A DNA stretch of 64,000 nt from the NCBI RefSeq assembly GCF_003286085.1, contig NW_020825298.1:2914001-2978000 (forward strand). Reading direction: 5' to 3'. The position numbers and the translations under genes are program-made. The stretch is from Drosophila persimilis (lineage: Eukaryota > Arthropoda > Insecta > Diptera > Drosophilidae). Of the stretch, positions 22,658 to 33,994 are shown piece by piece. The notes beneath the pieces were generated by a model that had not been told where the DNA came from, made no database searches, and saw only the letters and a program-made list of their open reading frames with translations. Each line of letters opens with the position of its first letter. Position 1 is the first letter of the stretch.

Positions 22658-24186
22658 TTGCCCCCTAGTCTTTAGATAGTAATCTGTAACGATACTATCT
22701 CCTATAATATTCGCTATAAAGTGAGCCCTTGACCTCTCAACAGGAACTTAGATCTTGGATCTACACTCCCGTAGCAATTAAAAGGAAATATGAAAGAATT
22801 TCACCTGCCCATCGTCCATCGCTTATCGGCCCTAACGAGTACTTCCCTACGAGTCTCTTCCAATCTGAATATCGCACTTTTCCCTAGATTATCTAGAAGA
22901 ATAGCCGAAATTTCAGCTGCTTTCAAACACGTCTCGTTTGCCTAGCATATCTCATGGGCGGAGGAGCCACAATTTGCAGGCAAACACCAGAAAAATGTTT
23001 CCTATAAAAAACAAACAAATTTCCACGCTTTTGTTTGATCACATTTTCCGGCAATTACGAAATCTGTGGCGATATCTGTCCACGGATTTCCCCAGAGACA
23101 AATGGATCCATTTCCCTTTCCATTTCCATCATTGCAAATATTTACAAAAAAAAAAGATACAACCTTTTGATCAAAACACTAGAGCCGACTCTTTTGGGGG
23201 TTGCCACATGACGCGTGTGCCTCGGTTCTGGTTATTAATCAAAAAACAACAATTTTTAATGATGTTGGCAGGCGACAATCGCAGCCTTTGTTGCACGTTG
23301 CACGATTGCGATAATATTTGGATTAGTTCAAGTCAATTGCATCTGGGGATGTGTGGGGGTCTCGAGCGCGTGTTGGCCAACGAGTCTAATGTTGCACACG
23401 TGTCCCGTGTCCCGTGTCCAGGGCGAAAGCTGCACTCCACGGGTGGGTGGTGGCTGGACCCCAAACGTCTGGGCCAAAGATAGCCTCGGGCCTGAGTTAA
23501 ATGTTGTGTTAAGATTAACAGCAGCCGCAGCCACAAAAGCAGCTTATCGTCGTTTCACTTTTTTTTGGGGCTGTGGCAGGGGGCTCCTTGTCAATGAGAA
23601 GGGTTCTCGACGTGCCGGGCATTAATAATGAAGAAAAAATAAAAGTTAAAGGCATATATCGCCCATATATCCCTTCGGAAAAAGGACCCCCAAATGCGGG
23701 CGACAAACTGCAGAAAGAAGGGCTCCTCCTCCGGGAACAAATTCGAATTTCTATCGTGGTTCTATCGTGTCGCCTGTTGACTGCTAATGATGCCCCCGGA
23801 AATGGGAGAGAGCAGGTGTTGCCGCAATCGGAGGAGCAGCAGCAGGAGGGTACATCAAATATGCTCACACTTCTGCATAATTTATGGCACATAATGCAGG
23901 GAGGGCCCCGAGAAAAAGAGCATGTTAAATGCTGTGTAAACTTTGCTGGACAACAGCAGAAAACTCCACTCAACTTATCAATGTTTTCCCTCAAACGAAG
24001 TCGAGGAAAATGCCAGGCAAATGAAGGTATCTTTAACACCTTGAAGGCGGCGTGGGTGGTCGTCTCGGATCACAGATAAAGAGGTATACAAAGAGGACCT
24101 GCTTGAAGAGTAAGTAAACTATGATTTGAAGGCAGTTCCACTTTGAACGACAGATGGGTTGTGCGGAGAAAACCCAGTTTGAACTG

Positions 24187-24206
24187 GGCTAAGCCACACT
24201 GGAAGA
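24187..24206 (+). repeat. Dispersed motif, copy reading GGCTAAGCCACACTGGAAGA
   Basis: Keeps GCTAAGCCACACTGG exactly. About 60 bases downstream, ATTCTCCTTCTACCATAGACATC resembles ATTCACCTCCTTCTCCACCA downstream of the 46156 copy, so similarity may extend beyond the core. Confidence 0.4.
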
Positions 24207-24477
24207 AAGAGCTGGATATTTACACGAATTTGTGCCAGAAAAACTTCGGAATTCATTCTCCTTCTACCATAGACATCTCTTTCTTTCCCTGTCTTTTAGT
24301 CTCCCCATCCATCTAGGCCTTGTCACCCCTGCCTGTAGCTCCGTTAATCTCAGCTGTTCTCTTAAGTTCGATCTGTAAAACGGAAGATACATTTTATAAT
24401 TTGTTTGTATCGCTAGTTGATCGTTACGACCTCCAACGCCAGACGATTGCCATTCGAAAATGTAAAGCGCCACTCGG

Positions 24478-24498
24478 TTCGGATCGGATCGGATCGGA
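24478..24498 (+). repeat. (GGATC)n microsatellite
   Basis: Three to four GGATC pentamers. Confidence 0.75.
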
Positions 24499-25513
24499 GG
24501 AATGGGTAGATAAAGTGGAGGAGCCCCCTCAGGTTATTGAGGCTAAGTGAAAGTAAATTTCTTTGGTTTTTGGTTATTTTTATGGCGGAGACACCCATGC
24601 GCCATGCGGCAGGCGGCATGCGGCATGCGCTCTCGGATGCCATTAATGTTGCATTCCATTTGTGCGGCGACTTGTCAAGCATTTTTCCGAGTGTTGAAAG
24701 CTCTTTTGTCTCTGGGAGCCGAGCAGGCAGCACTTCACACCGAATTGCTTAATCAGAGTGGTTCTTCTTCTATCTCTCGAGTGGATCTGTGTGTCTGTGT
24801 GGATCTTTTGTATAAGCGCATTCTTTATATGGCTTGACAAAAGCGATTAAAATAATTGGCCAGCGATGGATACCCATTCCCCACTCCCCCCCTAGCCCTG
24901 GCCGCTAACCGATTCGTGGTAAAAGCCATTTCCATCTGATTTATTGCATTATAAATTTGTGCGCATGCCTAAGTAGATACGATTTTGAAATTTTAGAAAG
25001 TTGTCGGGAGCTCCCACTGCCCCACCCCCCCAACCTCTTTGGAGAACACTCTACGAGAATGAATGCTCTTTTCGGATATTTTATTAGCGACTCTGCATCT
25101 ATAAATTATGCCTAATGAGCCGGCTAGACGTCGAAGACAACAAAAGTCTGCCTGGCCTTGCCTTGGGGTGTGGCGGCGGCGGCGGCCCCTCCACACTTTT
25201 CGTAGGGGGGAAAAATGGTGTGAAATTGTAATTGGAATTGGAGAATGCGCAATGAGGCGGAAATCCAATGCAAAATGTTGTAATAATTGTCGTTTCTTGT
25301 TTGTCAATTAATGTGTGACCATAAAACATGTCACAATTGATGGACGTCTCCTTCCCTCCTCCCTGCAGAGTGATTTCATAAGCTCCAAAAAGACAGAAAA
25401 CTAATAGAATTAACATTTTATGGCATAAACAAAAGATAACTCGTTTAATTGGTACTCATTTAGGGAAAGACAACGACTACAAGTGGCACAAGGCAGAAGT
25501 GGCACACCTTCTA

Positions 25514-25535
25514 GTGCTAAGCAACACTGTGAGAG
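25514..25535 (+). repeat. Dispersed motif, diverged copy (GTGCTAAGCAACACTGTGAG)
   Basis: Three differences from the core, but it keeps GCTAAGC-ACACTG and the GAGAGAGAAAGGAGA tail. It lies only 117 bases before a perfect copy at 25631. Confidence 0.35.
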
Positions 25536-25630
25536 AGAAAGGAGACATTGTGGCTCTCAATTCATCCAAAGATTCATCACTGAAAGCAGATAAAACACAA
25601 CCCCCTTCGAAAAAACAACACTTTTATACA

Positions 25631-25650
25631 CTGCTAAGCCACACTGGGAA
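25631..25650 (+). repeat. Dispersed motif, copy reading CTGCTAAGCCACACTGGGAA
   Basis: Same 20 bases as the 22465 copy, followed by AAAAGAGAGATAGAGAGC. Confidence 0.45.
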
Positions 25651-26134
25651 AAAAGAGAGATAGAGAGCTTGTCAGCCATGCTGGGCAACTCATTCAAATG
25701 TCCATCAACGAAGTCTTTTAATAGTAATTATCCTGATAAGTCCTGATGGAAGAGACCAAGCCCCCAATTTCAATTAATTTCCAACATTCCCTCTTTGAAT
25801 CTACAAAACCTTAGTTCTTATCACCACAGCTACAGAGAGAAAGAATGAGAGCCACATCCATATACGAGTAGTAGTAGATCACTCGACACATTGTTATCAG
25901 CAGCACCATCATCATCTCTGCTTTGGGACAAGTTCTGGGTAAATGGTAACCCTTTTTTTTTGGCTCTTAAAGAGGGTCTGCTCGGGGGTCAAAGCGACAG
26001 CAATAATTCAAATGAGAGCAGCATTACTCAAAGGCGCGTCTTGTGTGTGTGTCTGCGAGGGTTTCCCTTAGTTTTGATTCATGGTCGTTGTTGTTTCTGT
26101 TGTTAGCCATTGGTCTGTGTTGGCCTTTACCTTT

Positions 26135-26166
26135 CCCCCATTCCCCCATTCCCCCATTCTCCCCCT
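26135..26166 (+). repeat. (CCCCCATT)n tandem
   Basis: Three 8-bp units plus partials, the C-rich counterpart of the ATGGGGGG tract at 11398. Confidence 0.75.
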
Positions 26167-26466
26167 TCCCAGGGCATAATCGCCTTGGCGACACCTATTC
26201 TCGTAGGCGCGACATCCACTCCAGGCAGTCCAGCACCTCCGCTCCTCTGCCACATCCATAAGCATCATTGCCATTGCCATTGCCAGACCGTAACTAAAAT
26301 GAGACGCCAAACAAAAAGCAATTACGTGTGTGCCTGCTGCCTGCCTGGCCTTTTGAGTGGGGGCTTCCCCCCGAATGCTGAGGGGGAGACTCGTTTTCGG
26401 GAACTGAATAAAATTCCTTATCGCCAAAGAAGAGTTGTACACTGGAGAGTGAAGGCGAGAGAGAGA

Positions 26467-26733
26467 TTAGGGATGGCCACGTGATTCGCGATTGGGAATC
26501 GGATAGATTCTGTTATTAGATATATACGATAGAGAATGAGCGATAGTTACACGCAAAAACACAAGATATAAAGCTCCTTAGACTCCTTAGAGTCTTTGGG
26601 TATCATAGTGTCGCGGCACGTGTTCCTCAACAACAGCATTTCAACAAGAAACAATTCTAAATCTTCTTCACAAATCATAACCCAACTATCGCACATCTTC
26701 CGAAGCCTTCTTCCGATCACGCTCCCATCTCTA
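26467..26733. mobile_element. Non-autonomous TIR element, copy 2 (hAT-like ends)
   Basis: The left end is TAGGGATGGCCACGTGATTC and the right end, on the minus strand, is TAGAGATGGGAGCGTGATCG, so the two ends of this 267-bp element share most of their first 17 bases. The left end continues GCGATTG, as in copy 1. Just inside, GATAGATTCTGTTATTAGATA parallels GATAGAATCAGTATTAGATA inside copy 1, so homology extends beyond the ends. No transposase is encoded and no target-site duplication is evident. Confidence 0.5.
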
Positions 26734-27213
26734 GCCCCTGGCGATCCGTAGGCCAGCGATGTATGAGAGCGAGGGAGCCAGATAGTCATTCGAATGCCCC
26801 AACAAAGGGCTGCTGCAATTAATCTTCGCTTCTGAGTTTCGGCTTCAAGGTGAATTGTGTGGCATGCGCCCTCGAGGGCCCCAGCCATTGTGCGTCGTCG
26901 TCGGAGTCTCCGATTCTGTCTTGTGGCTCTCCAGCCATAGCCAGAGCCAGAGCCAGGGCCCTCTTCTGTGGCTAATGATTTGGCGGGTTAAACGCCATGC
27001 TGCATTCAACTTTAACTCTCATTGAATTATAAATTATGCCTGCCCCTGCCTTGATTTGTGTGTGCGCACGTGGTGGGAACAGGAGGGACCTGCGACGTGC
27101 CCAAGGAGAACTTTTGGCAGCCTATTTTAGGCCCCTAACCCCCCTAATCCCTGTGCCATTGAGACCATATGTAGCCAAAGCCACGACCTGGGTAATTTGC
27201 TTTATGATTTCAG

Positions 27214-27280
27214 CCTTGGATCGACCTGAAACCCAGCCAAGGATGTCCGAGAACGAGAACGTGTGAAAAGTCAGTCAGGC
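27214..27280 (+). other. Candidate 67-nt exon or leader exon (splice-site evidence only)
   Basis: An acceptor-like TTTGCTTTATGATTTCAG ends at 27213, and a GTAAGTG donor follows AGGC at 27281. One frame stays open across the segment (PWIDLKPSQGCPRTRTCEKS and on). A second contains a short ATG-initiated ORF MSENENV and stop. Such pairings arise by chance in tens of kilobases, so confidence is low. Confidence 0.13.
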
Positions 27281-28307
27281 GTAAGTGCGCCCGGGATATT
27301 TTTGGGATAGAGAGAGGGAGAGAAAGAGAGGGAGAAGGAGATTTGGGTTCAGTGTTCAGTGCACGTGAAAAATATGCTACCGTCGATGTGTGTTGTATGC
27401 AAAAGGTTCTGTTCGAGTCGGTTCGGGGGCATTCAGTCGAGTGTAAAGCAAATCACCTGGAAGTAATACCTATCCTATATCTATCTGTATATCTATATCC
27501 ATGGACTGGCCGGTTTGGACAATGCCAAATGCCAAAAACATGCTCTGCAATTTATTGATTCTGTCTGACATTGAAACTGGGAGCCTGAACCCATGATGTC
27601 TGCATTTGTTGGCTAATATTTAAGAATGGATTTTTGCTCTGACAAATGGAAATGACAATGGAATACGAAGGGTTGAAGCAACTGGAGGTAGCATCCGCAA
27701 TTTGTGTGCAGACTACTGTGATATCAGACTGGATGGAGTATTTTTTCAAGGTTTATTTGTGGCATAAATATCTGAAGGAACGCCACTAACTCTACTCTAA
27801 CTCTAAATTTTACTGGAGTAGTGAATGAATCAGTGGATTGCTGGAATAAGGCTCTTTGAACACCTGGCTTTCGAGCACCATTAATGCCAGAGCAATGCGA
27901 TGTTGAGTGCATACTTTTTAGATACTTTTAACTATACTTTCCAGATACGCATATCAAGATTTGACACATATAAAGATCATGCTTTAGTTAATCTATATAG
28001 AGATGGAATTCTTTGAAAAAACCCCTAAATTCAGGCAGGAAATATAAATTAAGTACAGTATAAGTATTCCACCATCAAATATTATAAATGATTATTATAA
28101 TCTTATCCAAATGGTAGCCAAATGGACGCCACATTGAAGAATCGCTGGAATCGCTTTTCGATGGGCCACTGTATTGCCCGTCGAAGGCAATCTTCAGATC
28201 TTCACACCTCAAATCCAAGAAACATAATTTTCGTGTAATTTATATGAAAAATTCAAGTAGTTCTATGATTTATAGCCATTCCTTCAATCAAACATACCCG
28301 AAAAACA

Positions 28308-28428
28308 CTCGTAGAACCCTCTAACTACCCTCGTACAACCCTCGTAGAACCATTGTAGAACCATTGTAGAACCCTCGTAGAACCATTGTGGAACCCTCGT
28401 GGAACCCTCGTAGAACTCATGTGGAACT
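28308..28428 (+). repeat. 11-bp minisatellite, 11 units
   Basis: The array consists of exactly 11-base units of two main types, CTCGTAGAACC and ATTGTAGAACC, with variants such as CTCGTACAACC and CTCGTGGAACC. The phase is constant throughout, with no indels across eleven units. Because 11 is not a multiple of three, the peptide-like NGSTRV repeats on the minus strand are a by-product and not a coding signature. Confidence 0.85.
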
Positions 28429-29112
28429 CTAGTTCTGGAATTTCCTTTCCCTTTGAATATTCTAAACTTTGATTCACCAAATGTTGCCGTTTATTCCACT
28501 TACCCAAAAATCGAAGACTGATTCTTTGGCCTCTGTTTCTTTCATCTCAAATTCCATGCAGATGGTATGTTTTTTTTTTGCAAGTGGGTTTCTGATTTCA
28601 AAACTTTTCGAAATCTATAGAACATCGTCTCTGAATGAATGAAAGCTGAAGCCTCAGAAGTGCCTGGAGGCTTGACCCACATATTATCCCGTCTTCGGGG
28701 CTCGCATTCGAACCACATCTCATCGCATCGCATCTCGTCTCACACTTGTGCAGCCTCGTTTCTTTTGTCTATGGTTCCATTTTCTCCATTTCTTCAGTCT
28801 TTGTTTTTATCTTAAGTGCACTTTTGAAGTGTTTTATTTATTGCACGACTTTTTCCTTCAGTTTTCTCCTCTTAAATGCGGAAAGTGTTTCATAATTCAG
28901 AGTCGGAGTTGGAGTCGAAGTTCCGATGCGGATTCCCATTTGTGTTTGTGGGGCCTCCTCCCTCCCTCCCTGCCTCCCCCCCTACCGCTTGGACCACACG
29001 GCGTCAGTGTCGCCAAGTGGTTTTTGTTTTTTGGTGGATAGAGCGATGGAGAGATGATGGTATCATCTCGATTCAATCCAGGGGCGCCCTGGATGTGTGA
29101 TATGTGTGTGGC

Positions 29113-29134
29113 TTTTATGGTCGCGGCCATAAAA
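29113..29134. promoter_or_regulatory. Near-perfect 22-bp palindrome of TTTTATGG half-sites
   Basis: The left arm TTTTATGGTCG meets the right arm CGGCCATAAAA, giving 22 bases with one mismatched pair centred at 29123/29124. Each arm contains TTTATGG, a site type bound by Caudal/Abd-B class homeoproteins. The right arm also contains GCCAT, the PHO/YY1 core. Function is inferred from motif only. Confidence 0.3.
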
Positions 29135-29339
29135 ATAAAACTGTAGGAAAAACTCAACGAAATAGGTTTTTTCCTTTTGTTATTTATATTTGTTACAGTT
29201 TGAGCTCATCATTTAGGTTGCTTTTTTGTATCTTGTATCTATGTATCTGTGTATCTTTCATCTGGGCGCTGGCTCTAATTGCATAGTAGAACTGCGACCG
29301 CCCCTTCATATATACTCATAAATATATGGGCATCTTCTT

Positions 29340-29853
29340 TGGGATAGTTTTCTTTCGATTGCTGCTGGTCGGTAGAGCGCTCTCAAGCGGAGGTTTCGGT
29401 GCTTTTGGGGGCTCCGATGTCTGGGAACAACGATGCAACGTCTGCTCTCTATTGCCGATACGATTCGGTCTATAAATTCGTCAAATGGAAGTGTGATAAG
29501 AAAGCTGACGTACTGGATTTTATAACAAAAAATACTAGAATAGCAACAGATCCAGAAGGTTAGCAGGGAACCTTTAAGGAAACCTTTTGTATTATTTCCT
29601 TTAACTCCAGAAGAATTTTCAACAAAAATGTAATATTTATGCGAGAACAAGAGCAGCCTGTTACTCAACCCGAGACATAAACAGTTATGCACTGTTCTGT
29701 GAGATACACCAGATCAATGGATCGCAAATATTTGTATGCCTTGGGTCCTCTGATCGATAGATACCTCATGCGGTGGAATCTTTGATGGTTATTTATTATA
29801 TTTTTTACCAAAGCCCTGGACGCAATCGATCCACTCACGATTGAAGCTCTCAT
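29340..29853 (-). pseudogene. Diverged copy C of the same decayed coding family
   Basis: The minus strand encodes LPFDEFIDRIVSAIESRRCI then VVPRHRSPQKHRNLRLRALY and RPAAIERK. Aligned with copy B, the positions P..., A(I/L)(E/D), R(R/H)C(I/L)V(V/L) and (L/I)ALYR recur in order. A separate upstream frame (29665-29853) is interrupted by a stop, consistent with decay. The assignment rests on short patterns only. Confidence 0.25.
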
Positions 29854-30882
29854 TCATTTCCGTTTTTCGGATTACGGATTCCAATGAGTGTCCATCCGGA
29901 GCTACCGTCAAAGATCGCAGAGAACGGAAAATAGCGAAACACCAAGCCCTGGATGGTCATTTCCGTATTCTTCAAAGAACTGTTGGCACTATTTTCGTGT
30001 TTCAATACCTGGACTGGCTCTTTTTACAAGACCGACTGGATACTCTTTTTAATCCCTTTTATTCCCTTCAATATACGACACACACTTTAAAAAACATGTC
30101 ATATCTTTGAAACATAAGCAAGAAATGTTAAATTTGCTTATCTAAAATCAATTTTCTTCTCGTAAATCCCGTATCATTAGATGTTCTAAGTGAAATGAAC
30201 AACAAGCCATAGATTTTTCCCTAATGAGTGGACAATTTTATGGAATTCTTGTAGCTGTCATAGGAACATCACGAGACGCCCCTGTAGTCGCTCTTATCAA
30301 CATTAATTACTCCTTTGTTTATATTCCCATTTATTTCCTTCGATTTTTAATGGTTTTTTTCTTCGATTCCAATTGAAATTTGATGCTAGATTTCTCGCGC
30401 GAGACTCTCAAGTGGAAACGTGAACCCCGCCAAGTATTTCGATGGAATATGGGGTTTAATTTTCTTTTTATGATTTCCCCAGTTGTTGAAATGCAGTTCT
30501 TATCGGCCAGAGCCCTAGATAACCTTCACAAGTTTCGGAAAGAGAACAAAGTACATTGAAGATTGGAATAATATTCCGTCTGTCCGGCACTTCAAACTAC
30601 CCCTCCACTGCGCTCCCTTTTCCGATACAGATTCCGATTCCCACAATTTGAGAAATGAAAAGCAATTTGCAAAATGTGTTGAACATCTTTTTGGGTGATT
30701 AGAGAGTCCTGCCTGCCACACCGTGTGGCACTGTGGCTCGTGTGTCATTGCCAGCCAATTGATTGATATTCGATCCAAGGAGAACCAACGGTGGAGAGAT
30801 ATTTACCAAAGTGATAACCCCCGGACGAGGGCCAGATTATGTTGTGATCCGATCCGATCGCTCACGTGCCACACGCGACCTT

Positions 30883-30908
30883 CGGCGACGGCGACGGCGA
30901 CGGCGACT
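30883..30908 (+). repeat. (CGGCGA)n microsatellite
   Basis: Four CGGCGA hexamers. A (CCT)n run lies at about 31063-31081. Confidence 0.8.
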
Positions 30909-33189
30909 GCGACACATTTTGCAACATGCGGCAACCTCTTGAATTTCAACAATCGCCAGGCAGGGGGACAGCAGGGATGCTGTGCTGTCTGGCAGCTGCA
31001 GCAGAAACCCCGAAAAAAAGTCTCTATCCCAAAAGCCTTTCGTCTGTCTGCAGCGACTCCTTCTCCTCCTCCTCCTCCTCCCCATGTCCTTTTATCCTTG
31101 AATTTTCCTGACTTTTCTCTATGGCTTCTCTTTTTTCCTTTTCTTTCTTTTTGGCATCCCTGCATGGCGCTGTCTATGCGGCAATAAACCAAATTAAAAT
31201 CACAAATTAGCCCGCTGCAGTGGCCTTATGCTTTTCTATGATTTATTTTGAAGATTTAAGGAAAAATGTTTCATGAATTTTTGTGAATTTTTTTTAGGAA
31301 AAGCGAGGCTATTCCAGGGAAAACTTTGTTAAGACTATGAGTTGATTGAAAGGTATCGGATATGTCGGATGTAAAGGATTAACCAATGATGTGAACCACA
31401 TTTAATATTAACTACAATCTTTCCTTAAAGCCGATGATTGTTTTCTGTTTGATCTAGTTGAAGAGCCCTGCTTAAAGCCACAGTATTCCTGAAAACACAA
31501 CTGTATTCATACCTCCTGAAGGCTTTCTTTCACTACTAATCCTTGCTTCAGTCATACTTTCTAATGGAGAGTGAGCGAGAAAGAAAAAACGAAATTTTTT
31601 ACAATAATTGCTTTATTTAGTCTTATTAAATGAAAAAGCTGCGACACTGATTCTAACAGATCGATCTAAGCGGTTACCAAATCCTATGGAATCGATTCGG
31701 TTGCCTGTTCAGGCAGGGCTCTATAAAACGAAAGGGTCCCCCTCTAGTGACACATTCGATTCCCATTTCTGTGCACCGAAAACTTTATTCTTTTAGCCTA
31801 TATTTTATATCTTTTTTTGGGAATCTGGAAATCATTTTTAAGCCCAAAACACGATCTGTAAGCCCACATATAGATCTGCCAACCCCTGCCATGTCTGTGT
31901 TCCCTTTTCCCGGCCCACATCCCCTAAAAAGGGAAATTCCGACCCAGATTTCGGCAACCCAAGGTTTTTTCACAACAAATTCTTAGCGTCACTAAAACCA
32001 ATAAACAATTATCATCGATGATCACCTAGAAGGACTATTACCGCCATATCCCATCCCCTGACTATGCCTGCCCACCCCTTGCCACCGCATGTGGCAGCCA
32101 CCAGACAATCAGTGGCCATTGAATTGCATTCGCTGCCGCTGCCGGATTTATGCGCCATTATTTCGTGTAATCCCGCGTGGACCAACCGCTGACCCATGTG
32201 AAATAGGGGCAATGGACATGCAATCCTCCAAGTGCTCGAACAATTTTGTGAAAATTTCCACTCGACTGCCGCCGAAATGCCGCGCAAGCGTGTGCGCCGG
32301 AACCCGGGGAATGGGTCAGAGAATAGGATCACATTAGCCGGATGTCCGTTATGGTCCCACACCCTCTCCATGGCGGCTGTAGAGCAGTCCCTTCATCACA
32401 CACTCGTAAAAGTCCTTTGGTTCCACAATGAAATTTGCAAACAATTCAAATGGAATTTGTACACGCAATTTTACAACTTTGAAGAGCGTTTCGGGGGAGG
32501 CCACGATATTGACAACTTGATCATCTATCCATCGGTCGGATCGGTGATGGTCCAACAAAGTTGTCGAAGCCAACGGCCACGCCTACAACCCACCAACAAA
32601 TCACTCAACCCAGCCCAGGAGGCCGAGGCCCCACGTCAGGTCTTGGGCGAGCGAGAGCCTCCTCTCCTCCTGACACACAAAATGTTTAACAACGAAAACT
32701 GCAGTTTAATTGCCGTCGCTGTTTGTTTATTTTTGGGTGGAAATGACAGGCGGCGAGGCCGGCGGAAGAAGCATAGCAAAAATAAAATGTGGCACCACAG
32801 CCCAATCCGTTGGGGGCGAGGGAGATGGCAGATAGGCTCTTAAACGGTACGGAACGGAACGGAGTGGAGCGGAGCGGCGGTGCCAAAGACAAATCTGTGG
32901 AAAAAAATGAAAGGTTTATCTGTGGTCGAAACGGCAAAGAGAAGAAAATAAAACCAGCACAAAAGACAAATTATGAAGTAAACAAAAAGCTGGTGGGTAC
33001 ATGTCATATACGTACTACGGACAGAGCGACCCAAGTTGGAGGGCACAGTGTCCTGAGAGTGCCAGAATATTGGAAAGACATTAGGCCCCAATATTGCGCT
33101 AAAGAATACAGAAGGCTGTGATAAATTGATAGAGATCATAAGCCTTTCTAAAGCAGAATTATACAAATGAATAAATTCCAAGCAAAAAT

Positions 33190-33235
33190 AAGGTATATTT
33201 GTATACCCTGTACTCGAAGAGTTTAGGGGTAGATT
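33190..33235. repeat. Short transposon-associated motif (TATACCCTGTACTCGAAGAG)
   Basis: TTGTATACCCTGTACTCGAA at 33199 onward closely resembles the hairpin-like TATACCCTGTACTCGTAGAG tail seen in many dispersed Drosophila elements, including INE-1/DINE-type sequences (recalled from general knowledge). The complementary AGGGTATA arm is reduced to TTTAGGGGTAG. Probably an old element remnant of which only this part is recognisable. Confidence 0.35.
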
Positions 33236-33439
33236 TATTAGTTTTGTGGTGGCTGTGGATGGGGTAGAACGATGATAAACGAAGTGCAACACTAAAACGT
33301 ATCTAGCGGTACGACTTCCTCTCATTTGCTCTATGTTTTTCCCTCTCTCCTGGCAAGTGCTAGCAGAATTGAGAGAGATCGCGGAGAGATCCCTACCTAA
33401 CCCATTCGAAGCTTTTGTGAATAGCAATACCAAAGGAGA

Positions 33440-33640
33440 GAGAAAGAGAGCCGGTGGAAGTCATGGGCTGCGATACAAACTCTGGCGCTTGATGCCATAT
33501 TAGACATTTCGATCATGCTCTGGGGCTTAATTTCGTATAGAATATATTGCATCTGACGGAGAAGCGGGTATGAACGTAGAGCCGCTGCCCTTGCCGCGTT
33601 CCTACCCGTTTTTGTATTGCTTCTTTCTTTGTAGGAGATC
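33440..33640 (-). pseudogene. Possible further copy D of the same family (weak)
   Basis: A minus-strand frame contains SYPLLRQMQYILYEIKPQSM, whose P-hydrophobic-I-L-E-I spacing resembles PFDEFIDRIVSAIE in copy C. There is no matching ALYR block and DNA similarity was not evident by eye. Listed only because it shares strand and pattern with the better copies. Confidence 0.12.
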
Positions 33641-33974
33641 ATGAAATGGAGAGCGAGAGTGATTTGCATCGAGTCTGTCACAGAGTGGCTATATTCCGAC
33701 GCCTGTTCCTCCTGGCTCTTGTTCCGGCTCGTATTCCCCTTACACTTTCAATAGTTTTCCCTAGTTTTCGACCCACTGTTCTTAGTCACAGCGCCCAGCC
33801 CCCCAACCCCCTTGGAATACCCCCTTCCATGCCATGCCATGCCACAGCAGAGTTCTGCCTGGATGCAACATGTGTTCCGGGAATGAGCCGCGTGCCGTTT
33901 TATACACGTTATGCTATAAATTTTATTATTGTATGCGTGCTGGGCTCTCTTGTTGTTCTTTGTACGCGCTGTGC

Positions 33975-33994
33975 ATGTGTGTGTGTGTGTGTGT
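33975..33994 (+). repeat. (GT)n microsatellite
   Basis: About ten GT dinucleotides. Similar runs occur at 4845-4858, 8377-8389 and 50019-50039, with CA at 63966. Confidence 0.85.

Larger units (their letters stand above)
22110..26460. other. Non-coding stretch with clustered dispersed motifs
   Basis: Contains four CTGCTAAGCC copies and one GCGAGTGAGCC copy within 3.2 kb. Two opposed frames of about 170 codons overlap at 23515-24079. Neither shows a domain, splice context or biased codon use that I can see. Confidence 0.4.
26740..33180. other. Non-coding stretch with minisatellite and copy C
   Basis: Holds the 27214 exon candidate, the 11-bp minisatellite, the TTTTATGG palindrome, copy C and simple repeats. 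The 32232-32843 plus frame (203 codons) has no recognisable domain. AT-rich unremarkable DNA lies at 27900-28300 and 30100-30400. Confidence 0.4.

Noticed and set aside
23515-24079. Two opposed frames of about 170 codons
   Set aside because: Frames on both strands over the same DNA are typical of GC-balanced non-coding tracts; neither resembles a known protein.
28308-28428. Minisatellite considered as a CRISPR-like array
   Set aside because: Units are contiguous 11-mers without spacers, in a eukaryotic context.
28690-28720. GTGGTTCGAATGCGAGCCCC on the minus strand, T-arm-like
   Set aside because: No matching acceptor stem, anticodon arm or D arm could be folded around it, so not a tRNA gene.
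32232-32843. 203-codon plus-strand frame
   Set aside because: Mixed composition with no family resemblance; not flanked by convincing splice sites or a promoter.
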